64,000 nucleotides of DNA, from the NCBI RefSeq assembly GCF_020037015.1, contig NZ_JAIQDE010000002.1, positions 186,001 to 250,000 of the forward strand, in the 5' to 3' direction. This document shows, piece by piece, positions 1-9,780 of the stretch. The stretch comes from Corallococcus sp. AS-1-6. GTDB lineage: Bacteria; Myxococcota; Myxococcia; Myxococcales; Myxococcaceae. Made by a program: the position numbers and the translations under genes. The notes under the pieces are model-generated. The model was not told the origin of the DNA. It was given only the letters and a program-made list of their open reading frames with translations, and searched no databases. Position 1 is the stretch's first letter, and each line of letters starts with the position of its first letter.

Positions 1-569
1 GCTGGCCGCTCGCGAGCCTCATCGGCGGCAAGGTGATGGTGCGCACGGGCTTCCGTCCGCTCATCGTCGGTGGGTTGGGTCTGGCCTCCATCGGGACCGT
101 GCTCATGGCGCTGCTGCTCAAGCCGGGCGCCTCCATGCTGGTACCGCAGATCGCCATGGGCCTGTTCGGCATTGGCCTGGGCTTCGCGGCCATGGCCACG
201 ATGGTCGCCGTGCAGACGACCGTGGGCTGGGAGCTGCGCGGCGTGGCCACCGCGAGCAGCATGTTCTTCCGCACCATCGGCGGCTCGCTGGGCGTGGGCG
301 TGATGGGCGGCGTGCTGGTGTCGCAGCTCATGAAGGACCCCAACGTCCCCGTCAGCGCCGCCACGGAGCTGCTCGGCCCCGAGCACGGGCGCGGCCTGGC
401 TCCCGCCATCCTGGAGACGCTTGGCGGCGCGCTGAACACCGGCCTGTCCATCAACTTCTGGATCATGTGCTCGGCGATGCTCGCCGCGTTCACCGCGGGC
501 CTGTTCTTCCCCAAGGTGAAGCGCGCCACCACTCCGGTGAACATGTCCGACGTCACCGCCTCCCACTGA
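1..569 (+). CDS. MFS multidrug exporter, DHA2 (EmrB/QacA) type, C-terminal part
   Basis: The gene enters from the left edge; the reading frame is open from base 3, so only about 189 residues of the C-terminus are visible. The visible part has several hydrophobic segments (around LIVGGLGLASIGTVLMALLL, the QIAMGLFGIGLGFAAMATM stretch and the final FWIMCSAMLAAFTAGLFF) separated by short basic loops. The segment after the glycine-rich helix (QTTVGWELRGVATASSMFFR, then GGSLGVGVMGG) is typical of the late helices of 14-TM drug:proton antiporters. This family exports hydrophobic compounds from the inner membrane using the proton gradient. The substrate cannot be inferred, and the N-terminal half and promoter lie outside the window. 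The next gene converges on it, 66 bases away. Confidence 0.85.
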   Translation, partial: WPLASLIGGKVMVRTGFRPLIVGGLGLASIGTVLMALLLKPGASMLVPQIAMGLFGIGLGFAAMATMVAVQTTVGWELRGVATASSMFFRTIGGSLGVGVMGGVLVSQLMKDPNVPVSAATELLGPEHGRGLAPAILETLGGALNTGLSINFWIMCSAMLAAFTAGLFFPKVKRATTPVNMSDVTASH

Positions 570-635
570 CCGCCGGGTTCCAGGAGGTGGGGCCCTCCTG
601 GAAGCCGGCGGCACGCCTCACGTTCACCGGCCTTG

Positions 636-2105
636 TCACTCCGCGCTTGCGCTCAGCGGCGTGCACATCACGTTGGCGGGCACGGACCACAGCGCGTCCC
701 CGTGGACGCCGGAGTACCCCCGGAAGAAGATGGTGTTGCCCACGCGGGTGAACTCCTCGGGGGTGTTGGCTCCCGGGCTGGTGGTGGTGACGCGGCCCGT
801 GCCCGCGGGCGTGCCGTTGGTGACCTGGGGCAGCAGGCCCATGTCACCATCGCCCGAGCTGAAGAGCAGCGTGCCGGCGCCCGTGTCGAACAGGGGCGAG
901 CTGCGCACATCCGACGTGGTGAGCCGCACGCTGAGCTGCCGCGTCCCTCCCGCCGTGCCGTTCGTCACCCACAGGCTGACCTGTCGAGCCGCGGGCCCTG
1001 GCGAGCTGATCGCCTCGGAGAAGTAGAGCTTCCCGCCCGCCTCCTGCGAATCCTGGATGTAGGGCTCGATGGAGGGCTGGCCCTCGAAGGGGTTGGGCAG
1101 CGTCGTCACCGTCGCCTTCCCGTCCCCTGTCAGCAACAGGCGGGACAGCTTCAAGTGCTCGTTGTCCGCGGTGCGCCCGGCCACGACGACGTACGGCCCC
1201 ACCGAGCCCAGCAACGTCACCGGATTGCCGAAGGTGTCCAGGCGAACCGTGCCCGCCGCCGTGCCGTCCGTCCGCCACACCTCCGTCCCGGAGGTGTCCT
1301 CCAAGGTGAACAGCCCCAGGCCCGTGTAGCTCAGCCGCGCCGACGTCACGGGCGGCTGGCCCGCGTCCAGACGCTTGACGACGCGGGTCCCCACCGCGGT
1401 GCCGTCCGTCCGCCACAGCCGCGTACCGTGGACCGCGTCCTGGAGGAAGAACAGCAGCGCGCCATGCGTCCGCACCGTGGGATAGGCCATGGACTCCTCC
1501 GGTCCGAAGGAGACCACCCGGAAGGTCCCCGCCGTCGTCCCGTTCGAGCGCCACAGCTCCATCCCGCTCGCCGTCGTGCGGAAGAAGCTCAGCGCGCCGC
1601 CCAGGGAGTTGAAGTTCGACAGGGAGGAGCTCTCGATGCCCGGCGTGATGTCCTTCACCAGCCGCGTGCCCGCCGCCGTCCCGTCCGTCACCCACAGCTC
1701 CCTGCCGACCACCGGGTCGTTCATCGTGAAGAAGAGGCGCGCGCCTACGGCGGTGAAGGAGGCGAACTCGCGGAAGGTCAGCCCGTCGGAGGGGAGCTCC
1801 ACGAACGGCACGGTGCCCGCGGGGGTGCCGTTACTGCGCCACAGGGCCGCCGGCCCCTGGTAGGGATCCGCGGAGAAGAACAGCGTGCCCTGCACGTTCG
1901 TCAGCCCCGTCGGGATCGGCCGGAACGGTGAAGGCAGCGGCGCGTCCGGGGGGAGGATGTCCTTCACCTTGGTGGCCGCCAGCGCGGGCGTGCAGGCCTG
2001 GGCCTGGACCTGCCGGTCCTCCGTCACGGCCCCGTCCAGCTCCTGCGCTCCGCCGCAGCCCACGAACGCCAGCCCCGCCAGCAACCATCCGAATCGCAAA
2101 CGCAT
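636..2105 (-). CDS. ELWxTDGTxAGT-repeat lipoprotein
   Basis: A 489-residue predicted lipoprotein. The ATG at 2105 is chosen because AAGGAG lies just upstream and because it begins a lipoprotein signal (MRLRFGWLLAGLAFVGCGG, Cys at about residue 17). The open frame runs on upstream to 2267, but that extension is not signal-like. The mature protein carries at least seven copies of a motif close to ELWxTDGTxAGT (for example ELWVTDGTAAGT, ELWRSNGTTAGT, EVWRTDGTAAGT), spaced about 45-60 residues apart. This spacing suggests a beta-propeller or similar repeat fold. Such repeats are abundant in myxobacterial surface proteins, but I know of no proven activity. It is transcribed away from xfp, with about 230 bp between them for divergent promoters. 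Confidence 0.85.
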   Translation of the reverse strand: MRLRFGWLLAGLAFVGCGGAQELDGAVTEDRQVQAQACTPALAATKVKDILPPDAPLPSPFRPIPTGLTNVQGTLFFSADPYQGPAALWRSNGTPAGTVPFVELPSDGLTFREFASFTAVGARLFFTMNDPVVGRELWVTDGTAAGTRLVKDITPGIESSSLSNFNSLGGALSFFRTTASGMELWRSNGTTAGTFRVVSFGPEESMAYPTVRTHGALLFFLQDAVHGTRLWRTDGTAVGTRVVKRLDAGQPPVTSARLSYTGLGLFTLEDTSGTEVWRTDGTAAGTVRLDTFGNPVTLLGSVGPYVVVAGRTADNEHLKLSRLLLTGDGKATVTTLPNPFEGQPSIEPYIQDSQEAGGKLYFSEAISSPGPAARQVSLWVTNGTAGGTRQLSVRLTTSDVRSSPLFDTGAGTLLFSSGDGDMGLLPQVTNGTPAGTGRVTTTSPGANTPEEFTRVGNTIFFRGYSGVHGDALWSVPANVMCTPLSASAE

Positions 2106-2335
2106 GGTCCGACTCCTTGTCAGCCAAAAGCACGGGACAGTGGGACGCGGACCGGTGGCCGCCAATGCGTCCTGGAGGCGCTCGGCCGTGTGGCGAACCC
2201 AACGCTCACCCGGGCCCACCGCCGCTGTCGGAAAACCGACGCGTCTGTCTTTTTGCGCCAGGGTCATTGCGTGACATGCGGGGCCTGGAGTCTGGTCCTC
2301 CCGGGATGCATGGCCTTCACCTCGGGAGATGAAAG

Positions 2336-4696
2336 ATGGCGGGTCCGCTGAGTGACGAGGAGCTGGGGAAGATCGACGCCTACTGGCGCGCGGCGAACTA
2401 CCTGTCCGTCGGGCAGATCTACCTCAAGGACAATCCGCTGCTAGAGCGGCCCCTCACCCGCGAGGACATCAAGCCGCGCCTGTTGGGCCACTTCGGCACC
2501 ACGCCCGGCCTCAACTTCATCTACGTCCACCTGAACCGCATCATCCGGAACCACCGGGCCAACATGATGTATCTCATTGGCCCGGGCCACGGCGCGCCCG
2601 GCATCATCGCCAACACGTTCCTCGAAGGCTCCTACACGGAGCTGTATCCCAACATCGAGCGCAACCGCGACGGCATGAAGCGCCTCTTCCGCCAGTTCTC
2701 CTGGCCCTACGGCGTGCCCAGCCATGACGCGCCCGAGGTCCCCGGCTCCATCAGCGAAGGCGGCGAGCTGGGCTACGCGCTCCTCCACGCGTACGGCGCG
2801 GTGCTGGACAACCCGGACCTCATCGTCCCGTGCGTCGTCGGCGACGGCGAGGCGGAGACGGGCGCGCTCGCCGCGAGCTGGCACTCCAACAAGTTCATCA
2901 ACCCCATCTCGGACGGCGCCGTCCTGCCCATCCTGCACCTCAACGGGTACAAGATCGCCAACCCCACGGTGCTCGCCCGCATCGACGCGGACGAGCTGGA
3001 AGCCCTCTTCAAGGGCTACGGCTACACGCCCTACTTCCTGGAGGGCGACGACCCCAGGGACATGCACCAGCGGATGGCGCAGGTGCTGGACACCCTCTAC
3101 GCCGAAATCATCCGCATCCAGCGCCACGCCCGCGAGAAGAACGACCCCACGCGTCCGCGCTGGCCCATGCTCGTGCTGCGCACCCCCAAGGGGTGGACGG
3201 GCCCGAAGTTCGTGGACGGCAAGCCCGTGGAGGGCACCTGGCGCGCGCACCAGGTGCCGCTGGCCGAGGTGCGCGACAACCCCGAGCACCTGAAGATCCT
3301 GGAGGCGTGGCTCCACAGCTACCGGCCCCGCGAGCTGTTCGACGCGAACGGCACCTTCCGCGAGGAGCTGGCGGACATCGCGCCCAAGGGCCGGCTGCGC
3401 ATGGGCGTCAACGTGCACTCGAACGGCGGCCAGTTGCTGGTGCCGCTCGTGCTACCGGCCTTCCGCGACTACGCGATCGACCCGGGCGCGCCGGGCGCCA
3501 GGCAGGTCAGCGCCACGCGGGTGCTGGGCGGATACCTGCGGGACGTGATGCGCCACAACCTGGCGACGAAGAACTTCCGCATGTTCGCCCCGGACGAGAA
3601 CGCGTCCAACCGGCTCCAGGACGTCTACGCCGTCAGCGGCAAGAGCTGGGACGCGAAGCTGGAGCCCACGGACGAGCACCTCTCCGTCGACGGCCGCGTG
3701 ATGGAGGTGCTGAGCGAGCACCTCTGCCAGGGCTGGCTGGAGGGGTACCTGCTCACCGGACGCCACGGCTTCTTCTCCTGCTACGAGGCGTTCATCCACA
3801 TCATCGATTCGATGTTCAACCAGCACGCCAAGTGGATCAAGAGCGCGAAGGAGTTGCCGTGGCGCAAGCCCATCGCGTCGCTGAACTACCTGCTCAGCTC
3901 GCACGTGTGGCGGCAGGACCACAACGGGTTCTCCCACCAGGACCCGGGCTTCATCGACCACGTGGCCAACAAGAAGGCGGACACGGTGCGCATCTACCTG
4001 CCGCCGGACGCGAACACGCTCCTGTCGGTGGCGGACCACTGCCTGCGCTCGAAGAACTACGTGAACCTCATCATCGCGGGGAAGCAGCTCTCGCCGGTGT
4101 GGCTGGACATGGCGAGCGCCGTGCGCCACTGCGCGGCGGGCATCGGCGCGTGGGAATGGGCCGGCAATGACGACGGCGACCCGGACGTGGTGATGGCCTG
4201 CGCGGGCGACGTGCCCACCCTGGAGACGCTGGCCGCGGTGACGCTGCTGCGAGAGTGGGCCCCGGAGCTCAAGGTGCGCGTGGTGAACGTGGTGGATGTC
4301 TTCACGCTCGCGCCCGTGCACGTCCACCCGCACGGCCTCAACGAGGAGGACTTCAACCGCCTGTTCACCACGGACAAGCCCGTGGTGTTCGCGTTCCACG
4401 GCTACCCCACGCTCGTGCACAAGCTCACGTACAACCGGGCCAACCACGGCAACATCCACGTGCACGGGTTCAAGGAGGAGGGCACCACGACCACGCCGTT
4501 CGACATGACGGTGCTCAACGACATGGACCGCTTCACCCTGGCGCTGGATGCCATCCGGCACTCGAAGGCCGCGCGGCACCGGCTGGACGACGCGGAGCAG
4601 CGCTTCTCCGAGGTGCGCCAGCGGCACAAGCTCTACGTGTCCGAGCACGGCGAGGACATGCCGGAGGTGGCCGACTGGAAGTGGACCGCGCGATGA
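2336..4696 (+). CDS. xfp: Phosphoketolase (Xfp, xylulose-5-P/fructose-6-P)
   Basis: A 786-residue thiamine-diphosphate enzyme of the usual family length. It phosphorolyses xylulose 5-phosphate (and usually fructose 6-phosphate) to acetyl phosphate plus an aldose phosphate. Visible family marks are the N-terminal YLSVGQIYL, the GPGHGAPG loop, the [12 protein letters not shown] segment, the ThDP/Mg-binding [14 protein letters not shown], and the conserved [19 protein letters not shown] region. The C-terminus is complete. Its stop overlaps the start of acetate kinase by four bases (ATGA), so the two are translationally coupled and form the end of a phosphoketolase shunt: sugar phosphate to acetyl phosphate to acetate plus ATP. 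The upstream ribosome site is weak (GGGAGATGAAAG). Confidence 0.97.
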   Translation: MAGPLSDEELGKIDAYWRAANYLSVGQIYLKDNPLLERPLTREDIKPRLLGHFGTTPGLNFIYVHLNRIIRNHRANMMYLIGPGHGAPGIIANTFLEGSYTELYPNIERNRDGMKRLFRQFSWPYGVPSHDAPEVPGSISEGGELGYALLHAYGAVLDNPDLIVPCVVGDGEAETGALAASWHSNKFINPISDGAVLPILHLNGYKIANPTVLARIDADELEALFKGYGYTPYFLEGDDPRDMHQRMAQVLDTLYAEIIRIQRHAREKNDPTRPRWPMLVLRTPKGWTGPKFVDGKPVEGTWRAHQVPLAEVRDNPEHLKILEAWLHSYRPRELFDANGTFREELADIAPKGRLRMGVNVHSNGGQLLVPLVLPAFRDYAIDPGAPGARQVSATRVLGGYLRDVMRHNLATKNFRMFAPDENASNRLQDVYAVSGKSWDAKLEPTDEHLSVDGRVMEVLSEHLCQGWLEGYLLTGRHGFFSCYEAFIHIIDSMFNQHAKWIKSAKELPWRKPIASLNYLLSSHVWRQDHNGFSHQDPGFIDHVANKKADTVRIYLPPDANTLLSVADHCLRSKNYVNLIIAGKQLSPVWLDMASAVRHCAAGIGAWEWAGNDDGDPDVVMACAGDVPTLETLAAVTLLREWAPELKVRVVNVVDVFTLAPVHVHPHGLNEEDFNRLFTTDKPVVFAFHGYPTLVHKLTYNRANHGNIHVHGFKEEGTTTTPFDMTVLNDMDRFTLALDAIRHSKAARHRLDDAEQRFSEVRQRHKLYVSEHGEDMPEVADWKWTAR

Positions 4697-5868
4697 GCGA
4701 CCCGGGCGCGGTGCTGGTCATCAACAGCGGCTCGTCGTCGCTGAAGTTCGGCCTCTACGCCGAGCAGCGCGGCCAGGAGGTGGCGCGCTTCAAGGGCAGC
4801 GCGACCCGCATCGGCTCGGAGCACGGCCGGCTGGTGGTGAAGGACGGCACCGGGAAGCAGGTGCGCGCGGTGGACGTGCGGCACCCGTCACAGGAAGACG
4901 CGTTCCGAGAGGCCGTGCGGCACCTGGAGGAGCTGGGCGGAGAGCGGCCCCGCGCCATCGGGCACCGCGTGGTGCATGGCGGCCCCCGCCTGCGCGAGCA
5001 CCAGGCCCTGACGCCGGAGGTGATGAAGGCGCTGGAGGAGGCGACGCACTTCGCGCCGCTGCACATCCCTCCGGCGCTGCGGCTCATCCGGGCCACCGAG
5101 CGGCACTACCCGGGCGTGCCACAGTTCGTCTGCTTCGACACGGCCTTCCACGCCACGATGCCCGAGGTCGCCTCGACGCTCCCCCTGCCCCGTTCCGTGC
5201 GCGAACAGGGTGTGCAGCGGTACGGCTTCCACGGCCTGTCGTATGAGTCCATCGTCGCGAGGCTCATGCCCGAGGTGCCCACCCGCACCGTGGTGGCCCA
5301 CCTGGGCAACGGCGCGAGCCTCGTGGCGCTCGAGCGCGGGCGCTCCGTGGATACCTCTATGGGCTTCACGCCCACCGGCGGAATTCCCAGTGGCACGCGC
5401 ACGGGCGACCTGGATCCGGGCGTGCTGCTGTTCCTGATGCGCACGGACGGAATGAACGCGCAGGCGCTGGAGACGCTGGTGAACCACGACGCAGGGCTCA
5501 GGGGTTTGTCAGACGGAACCAGCGATATGCAGGCCCTCACGCGCGACGCGGCGGCGGGCAACGCAGCGGCGGCATTGGCGGTGGACGTCTTCACGCGCGG
5601 CATCGCGAAGACAGTGGGCGCCTACGCGGCGGTGCTCGGCGGGCTGGACCTGCTCGTCTTCACCGGCGGCATCGGGGAGAACAGCGCGCGGATCCGCGAG
5701 GGCGTATGCGCGAGGCTGGGCTACCTGGGCATCCAGTTGGATGCGGGGCGAAACGAAGCGAGCGGGGAGGTCATCACCACCGATGCGTCATCGTGTCCGG
5801 TGCGCGTGCTGCCAAGCGATGAGGAGGTTCAGCTCGCCCGCCACACGCGCCGGCTCCTCCACGGTTGA
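4693..5868 (+). CDS. ackA: Acetate kinase
   Basis: A 391-residue cytoplasmic enzyme that transfers the phosphate of acetyl phosphate to ADP, giving acetate and ATP. The N-terminal [16 protein letters not shown] is the family's first phosphate-binding signature. [19 protein letters not shown], the [20 protein letters not shown] segment and FTGGIGENS are all present and in order. The length is normal. It overlaps xfp by four bases, which sets the start. With Xfp it would conserve energy from acetyl phosphate. Downstream lie five terminator-like palindromes rather than another gene. Confidence 0.97.
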   Translation: MSDPGAVLVINSGSSSLKFGLYAEQRGQEVARFKGSATRIGSEHGRLVVKDGTGKQVRAVDVRHPSQEDAFREAVRHLEELGGERPRAIGHRVVHGGPRLREHQALTPEVMKALEEATHFAPLHIPPALRLIRATERHYPGVPQFVCFDTAFHATMPEVASTLPLPRSVREQGVQRYGFHGLSYESIVARLMPEVPTRTVVAHLGNGASLVALERGRSVDTSMGFTPTGGIPSGTRTGDLDPGVLLFLMRTDGMNAQALETLVNHDAGLRGLSDGTSDMQALTRDAAAGNAAAALAVDVFTRGIAKTVGAYAAVLGGLDLLVFTGGIGENSARIREGVCARLGYLGIQLDAGRNEASGEVITTDASSCPVRVLPSDEEVQLARHTRRLLHG

Positions 5869-5948
5869 AGCCCCTGCCCCTCCGGGGCTGAGCCCCGCTC
5901 AGCCTGCTGGGAAATGAGAACCCCGCAGGCCCCTCCGTCGGTGAGCCG

Positions 5949-6262
5949 GGTCGCGGAAACCTGTCCGACTGTCGGACAGGTTTTGGGACGTCTCGGCCGC
6001 CATGGGGACCCGCGCGGCGTCCGGGTCGCGGAAGCCTGTCCGATTGTCCGACAGGTTTTGGGACGTCTCGGCGCGCGGCGGCCTGCGCGAACCTGTCCGA
6101 CTGTCGGACAGGTTTTGGGACGTCTCGGCCGCCTTGGGGACCCGCGCGACGTCCGGGTCGCGGAAACCTGTCCGACTGTCCTACAGGTTCTGGGACGTCT
6201 CGGCCGCTCCGGGGACCTGCGCGGCGGCCTGCGCGAACCTGTCCGACTGTCGGACAGGTTTT
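5949..6262. repeat. Five tandem terminator-like palindromes between ackA and lptG
   Basis: This gene-free stretch holds five copies of a 21-nt palindrome: a 9-bp arm CCTGTCCGA, a CTG loop, and the arm TCGGACAGG. They lie at 5960-5980, 6035-6055, 6092-6112, 6167-6187 and 6238-6258. Copies 1, 3 and 5 are perfect; copies 2 and 4 have mismatches. Copies 1-3 and 5 are followed by TTTT on the plus strand; copies 1-4 are then followed by a conserved GGGACGTCTCGGC tail. Start-to-start spacing is 75, 57, 75 and 71 bases. The bases between hairpins are themselves repeated (CGCGCGGCGTCCGGGTCGCGGAA and a shorter GGCGGCCTGCGCGAA variant). Each unit reads as an intrinsic terminator for ackA, but five in a row is unusual. 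Short open frames across the array repeat the same peptide and are not believable genes. Confidence 0.9.
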
Positions 6263-6295
6263 GAGCGGTCCGGGCCCGCGCGGGTGCCTCCAGGC

Positions 6296-7414
6296 TCAGG
6301 CCTGCCGCGTGGCGTTACGGCGCGGCAGGTGCAGCAGCCCTTCGCGGCGCAGCCACAGGGCCGCCGCCACCAGGGTCAGCAGCGTCGTGGGCAGCCAGGC
6401 CGCGACGGCGGGCGCCAGCCGCTCGGTGAGCACCAACGTGCGGGACACCACCATCAGGCCCCACATCGCCACGGCGATGAGCAGCCCCTCCACCACCGCC
6501 GCCGTCAGGTGGCCTCTGCGGTTCGTCCGCAGCGCCAGGCCCACGGCCAGTAGCGCCGCGGGCAGCCCCGCCAGCGGGTATGCGAAACGGTTGTGCCACG
6601 CGAGCTGGAAGGCCTTCGTCGCGAGCCCCACCTCCGCTCGCGCGACGATCTGCTCGCCCAGCTCTCCCAGGCGCATCTGCTCCGGGCGGCCCGGCCGGAT
6701 GCGAAACGTCGTCGCGCCCACGCCCAGCTCGTACTCCGCGGTGGGCAACTGCGTCACGGACGTACGCCCGTCCTCCGTGAACGTGCGCTCCACCACGTCC
6801 GTCAACTCCCAGAGGTTGCCCTCCACCGAGCGCATCCGCCCCGCGTCCACGCGGCGGCGCAGCTTGAACTCCGGCGTCAGCGTGAAGATGGAGACGTTCT
6901 CGAAGCCCTCCTGCGGGTTGCCGCCTCGCAGGAAGAAGATGGAATCCCCCCGCCGGAACCACTGCTTCGGCGTGTAGTACATCCGCCAGTCGCCCCACCG
7001 GTTGAAGCGCTGCGTGGTGATTTCATCCACGCGCCGGCCCGCCCGCGCGGCCACCGTCTCGTCGAACGCCACCAGCCCCACGCACGCCACCAGCGCGCAC
7101 ACGCCCACCGGCAGGTACAGCGCCGCCGGCCCGAAGGTGAGCGCCCGGAGCGCTGTCACCTCGCCCTTCTTGCGCAGCGCCGACACCGTGGTGCCCGCCG
7201 CCAGCAGCAGCGCCGCCGGCCCCAACTGCTGCACCGTCACCAGCGCCTTGTAGCCGTAGAGCTTGAGCACGTCCCACACCCAGCCCTCGCCGCCATAGGC
7301 CTTCGCGCGGTCCACGAAGTCCACCACCAGGAACACCGCCACCACGCCCGCCAGGATGCCCAGCGTGTAGCGCACGTACGCGCCCACCACGTACCGGAAG
7401 AGGGTGCCCTTCAT
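6296..7414 (-). CDS. lptG: LPS export ABC permease LptG-like (YjgQ family)
   Basis: A 372-residue inner-membrane permease subunit of the lipopolysaccharide transporter LptB2FG, which extracts LPS and passes it to LptC and the LptA bridge. It has the family plan: a basic N-terminus (MKGTLFRYVVGAYVRYTLGI) entering the first helix, three N-terminal membrane segments, a periplasmic beta-rich domain (about residues 120-270), and three C-terminal helices with RFAYPLAGLPAALLAVGLAL. The ATG at 7414 overlaps the stop of the preceding lptF (ATGA), which fixes the start. Assignment as LptG rather than LptF rests on its second position and shorter loop and is less certain than the family. It ends next to the palindrome array. 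Confidence 0.9.
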   Translation of the reverse strand: MKGTLFRYVVGAYVRYTLGILAGVVAVFLVVDFVDRAKAYGGEGWVWDVLKLYGYKALVTVQQLGPAALLLAAGTTVSALRKKGEVTALRALTFGPAALYLPVGVCALVACVGLVAFDETVAARAGRRVDEITTQRFNRWGDWRMYYTPKQWFRRGDSIFFLRGGNPQEGFENVSIFTLTPEFKLRRRVDAGRMRSVEGNLWELTDVVERTFTEDGRTSVTQLPTAEYELGVGATTFRIRPGRPEQMRLGELGEQIVARAEVGLATKAFQLAWHNRFAYPLAGLPAALLAVGLALRTNRRGHLTAAVVEGLLIAVAMWGLMVVSRTLVLTERLAPAVAAWLPTTLLTLVAAALWLRREGLLHLPRRNATRQA

Positions 7415-8523
7415 CGCACCGTCCCCGAACGCGTCACGCGGTACAGCGCGAACGCCCCCACCGCCATGAAGAGCACGTTCGCCAACTGCCCCGCGACGAA
7501 CACCGGCAGTTGGCCCTTCTGCCCCATCTGCTCGAAGGCGCGGCTCAGCAGGTAGTAGAGGACGTAGCCGCCCAGCGTCAGCAGGTAGCCCCACGCGCGG
7601 CCCGCCTGCCTGCGGCCAATCGCCAGCGGCGTGCCCAGCAGCGCGAACGCCACCGGCGCCACCGCGTTGCCCATGCGGCTGTGCAACGCCATCAGGAAGG
7701 GCCGCGCGTCCTCGCGCCGCTCCTCCGCGTCCTTCGCCGCCGCCAGCAGCTCCGCCGGAGTCAGCTCCTCCTTCGGCGAGCGGAACCGGTTGCGCCGAGA
7801 CAGCGACCCGCCCAGCCCCACGTTGATCTCCGCCTTCTCGAAGGCGACGACGCTCGCGTCCACCGAGGAGCGGTTGGCGCGGTGCACCTCGCCTTCCTTC
7901 AACTCAATCCGCAGCGCCTCGCCCCGCTCGGACGTGCCCACGCTGCCCTTGTGCGCCAGCACCAGCAGCGGCGAGCTGGGGTCGCGGTCGTCGTGCAGCA
8001 GCACGTTCGTCCACCCGCCGCCCTTGGGCGCCACCTTCTGCGCGTACAGCGTCAGGTCGCTCAGGTCCTCGTAGAAGACGCCGGACTTCACGTCGCCCGC
8101 GACGTTCTTCTGGATGACCTCGCCCACCAGGTCCTTCACGCCCGTGAGCCCCCACGGCTCCACCGTGGACGTGAGCAGCACCATGAACGCGCTCAGCGCG
8201 ATGCCCACGCCCAGCGGCGCCGCCAGCAGTTGGATGGGGCTGATGCCCAGGGCCTGCAGCGACGTGAGCTCCCGGTCCTCGCCCAGCCGCCCCAGGCCCA
8301 GCAGGATGGCCAGCAGGAACGCGATGGGCAGCGCCATCACCAGGAAGTGCGGCGCCAGGTACGCGATGAGCCGGCCCAGGTCGACCAGCGTCACCGCCGA
8401 GCCCAGGAGCACGTCCGTGCCCCGCAGGAACTGCATCACGAACAGCAGCAGGAACATGAACGCCACCCACACACCCAGGGGGACGAGCAGCTCCTTGAGC
8501 AGGTAGCGCGCCAGCAGCTTCAC
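7411..8523 (-). CDS. lptF: LPS export ABC permease LptF-like (YjgP family)
   Basis: A 370-residue partner permease for the LptBFG complex. It begins with GTG (LLARYLLKELLVPLGVWVAF), whose start overlaps the purD stop by four bases. Membrane segments are visible at about residues 14-35, 50-75 (LAPHFLVMALPIAFLLAILLGLG) and 95-120. A periplasmic domain follows, then three C-terminal helices (AVAPVAFALLGTPLAIG onward). RMGNAVAPVAFALLGTPLAI is a typical YjgP/YjgQ signature. Location directly after purD and before lptG, with overlaps on both sides, suggests one transcript. Confidence 0.9.
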   Translation of the reverse strand: MKLLARYLLKELLVPLGVWVAFMFLLLFVMQFLRGTDVLLGSAVTLVDLGRLIAYLAPHFLVMALPIAFLLAILLGLGRLGEDRELTSLQALGISPIQLLAAPLGVGIALSAFMVLLTSTVEPWGLTGVKDLVGEVIQKNVAGDVKSGVFYEDLSDLTLYAQKVAPKGGGWTNVLLHDDRDPSSPLLVLAHKGSVGTSERGEALRIELKEGEVHRANRSSVDASVVAFEKAEINVGLGGSLSRRNRFRSPKEELTPAELLAAAKDAEERREDARPFLMALHSRMGNAVAPVAFALLGTPLAIGRRQAGRAWGYLLTLGGYVLYYLLSRAFEQMGQKGQLPVFVAGQLANVLFMAVGAFALYRVTRSGTVR

Positions 8524-9779
8524 GGCCGCGCCCGCAGCCCCCGCGCGCCGATATCACGGCGGAAGTGCTTGCCCTCGAAGCGCACGGCGTCCGCCGACTC
8601 CAGGGCCCGCTCGCGCGCCGTCGCCAGGCTGTCGCCCCGGGCGCACACCGTCAGCACCCGGCCGCCCGCCGTCACCAGCGCGCCGTCCTGCTTCGCCACG
8701 CCCGCCAGGAACACGGGCGCGTTCGACGCCACCGCGTCCAGGCCTTCAATGCGCGCGCCCTTCTTCGGCGCCTCCGGGTAGCCCTCCGCCGCCAGCACCA
8801 CGCCCACCGACGCGCCCGGGAACTGCTTCAGCGTCCGGGGCTCCAGCGTCCCCTTCGCGCACGCCTCCATCAGCGGCAGCAGGTCCTCGTCCACCTGCAT
8901 CATCAGGACCTGCGTCTCCGGGTCGCCGAAGCGCGCGTTGAACTCCAGCACCTTCGGGCCGGACGCCGTGAGCATCAGCCCCGCGTACAGCACCCCGCGC
9001 AGCGGCGTGCCGCGCTTCTTGAGCACCGCCAGCGTGGGCGCGATGACCTGCTCGCCCACCTTCGCCAACTGCTCCGGCGTGAGGAACGGCGCCGGGCAGT
9101 ACGCGCCCATGCCGCCGGTGTTGGGGCCCGTGTCGCCCTCGCCCACGCGCTTGTGGTCCTGCGACAGCGGCAGCAGCACGTAGCGCTCGCCGTCGCACAG
9201 GGCCATGAGCGAGACCTCCTCGCCCTCCAGCAGCTCCTCCAGCACCATCCGCTGGCCGGCCTGCCCCATCTGGGCCACGGCGCGCACGGCGTCGCGCGCG
9301 GCCGTCGCGTCCGGCGCGACGATGACGCCCTTGCCCGCGGCCAGGCCGTCCGCCTTCACCACGATGCGGCCCTGCGCCAGGGCGTACGCCTCCGCCTCCG
9401 CCGCGTCCGTGAAGACGCGGAAGGCCGCGGTGGGCACGCCCGCCTCCGCCATGACCTCCTTGGCGAAGGCCTTGGAGCCCTCGATGCGCGCGGCCGCCGC
9501 GACGGGGCCGAAGCACGGGATGTCCACCTGCGCCAGCGCGTCCGCGACGCCCGCGACGAGCGGCGCCTCCGGGCCCACCACCACCAGGTCCACGCGCTCG
9601 CGGCGCGCCAGCGACACCACCGCCTCCGGCGAGTCCGCCTGCAAGGGCACGTTGGTGCCCCAGCGCGCCGTGCCCGGGTTGCCCGGACCGACGAGGAGCC
9701 GCGAGAGACGGGGACTCTGGGCCAGCTTCCACGCGAGCGCGTGCTCGCGGCCGCCCGACCCCAGCAACAGGACCTTCAC
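8520..9779 (-). CDS. purD: Phosphoribosylamine-glycine ligase (GAR synthetase)
   Basis: A 419-residue ATP-grasp enzyme of purine synthesis that joins glycine to 5-phosphoribosylamine. The N-terminal VLLLGSGGREHALAWKL, the PEAPLVAG motif, GLAAGKGV in the ATP-grasp fold, HKRVGEGDTGPNTGGMGAY and LEFNARFGDPETQ are the full set of PurD signatures. Length is standard. The start is GTG at 9779, one base after the stop of the preceding TPR protein gene. The end overlaps lptF by four bases. Together with purH two genes upstream it belongs to a mixed purine/envelope operon. Confidence 0.97.
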   Translation of the reverse strand: MKVLLLGSGGREHALAWKLAQSPRLSRLLVGPGNPGTARWGTNVPLQADSPEAVVSLARRERVDLVVVGPEAPLVAGVADALAQVDIPCFGPVAAAARIEGSKAFAKEVMAEAGVPTAAFRVFTDAAEAEAYALAQGRIVVKADGLAAGKGVIVAPDATAARDAVRAVAQMGQAGQRMVLEELLEGEEVSLMALCDGERYVLLPLSQDHKRVGEGDTGPNTGGMGAYCPAPFLTPEQLAKVGEQVIAPTLAVLKKRGTPLRGVLYAGLMLTASGPKVLEFNARFGDPETQVLMMQVDEDLLPLMEACAKGTLEPRTLKQFPGASVGVVLAAEGYPEAPKKGARIEGLDAVASNAPVFLAGVAKQDGALVTAGGRVLTVCARGDSLATARERALESADAVRFEGKHFRRDIGARGLRARP

Positions 9780-9780
9780 G

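Noticed and set aside
5949-6262. Possible CRISPR array
   Set aside because: There are only five units, the spacing is irregular, the spacers are themselves repeats, and the repeat is a perfect palindrome with terminator-like T-runs. No cas gene is nearby.
5914-6553. Short plus-strand frames encoding repeated peptides across the palindrome array
   Set aside because: The repeated peptide results from the DNA repeat. No ribosome site precedes it, and the frames run into the antisense of lptG.
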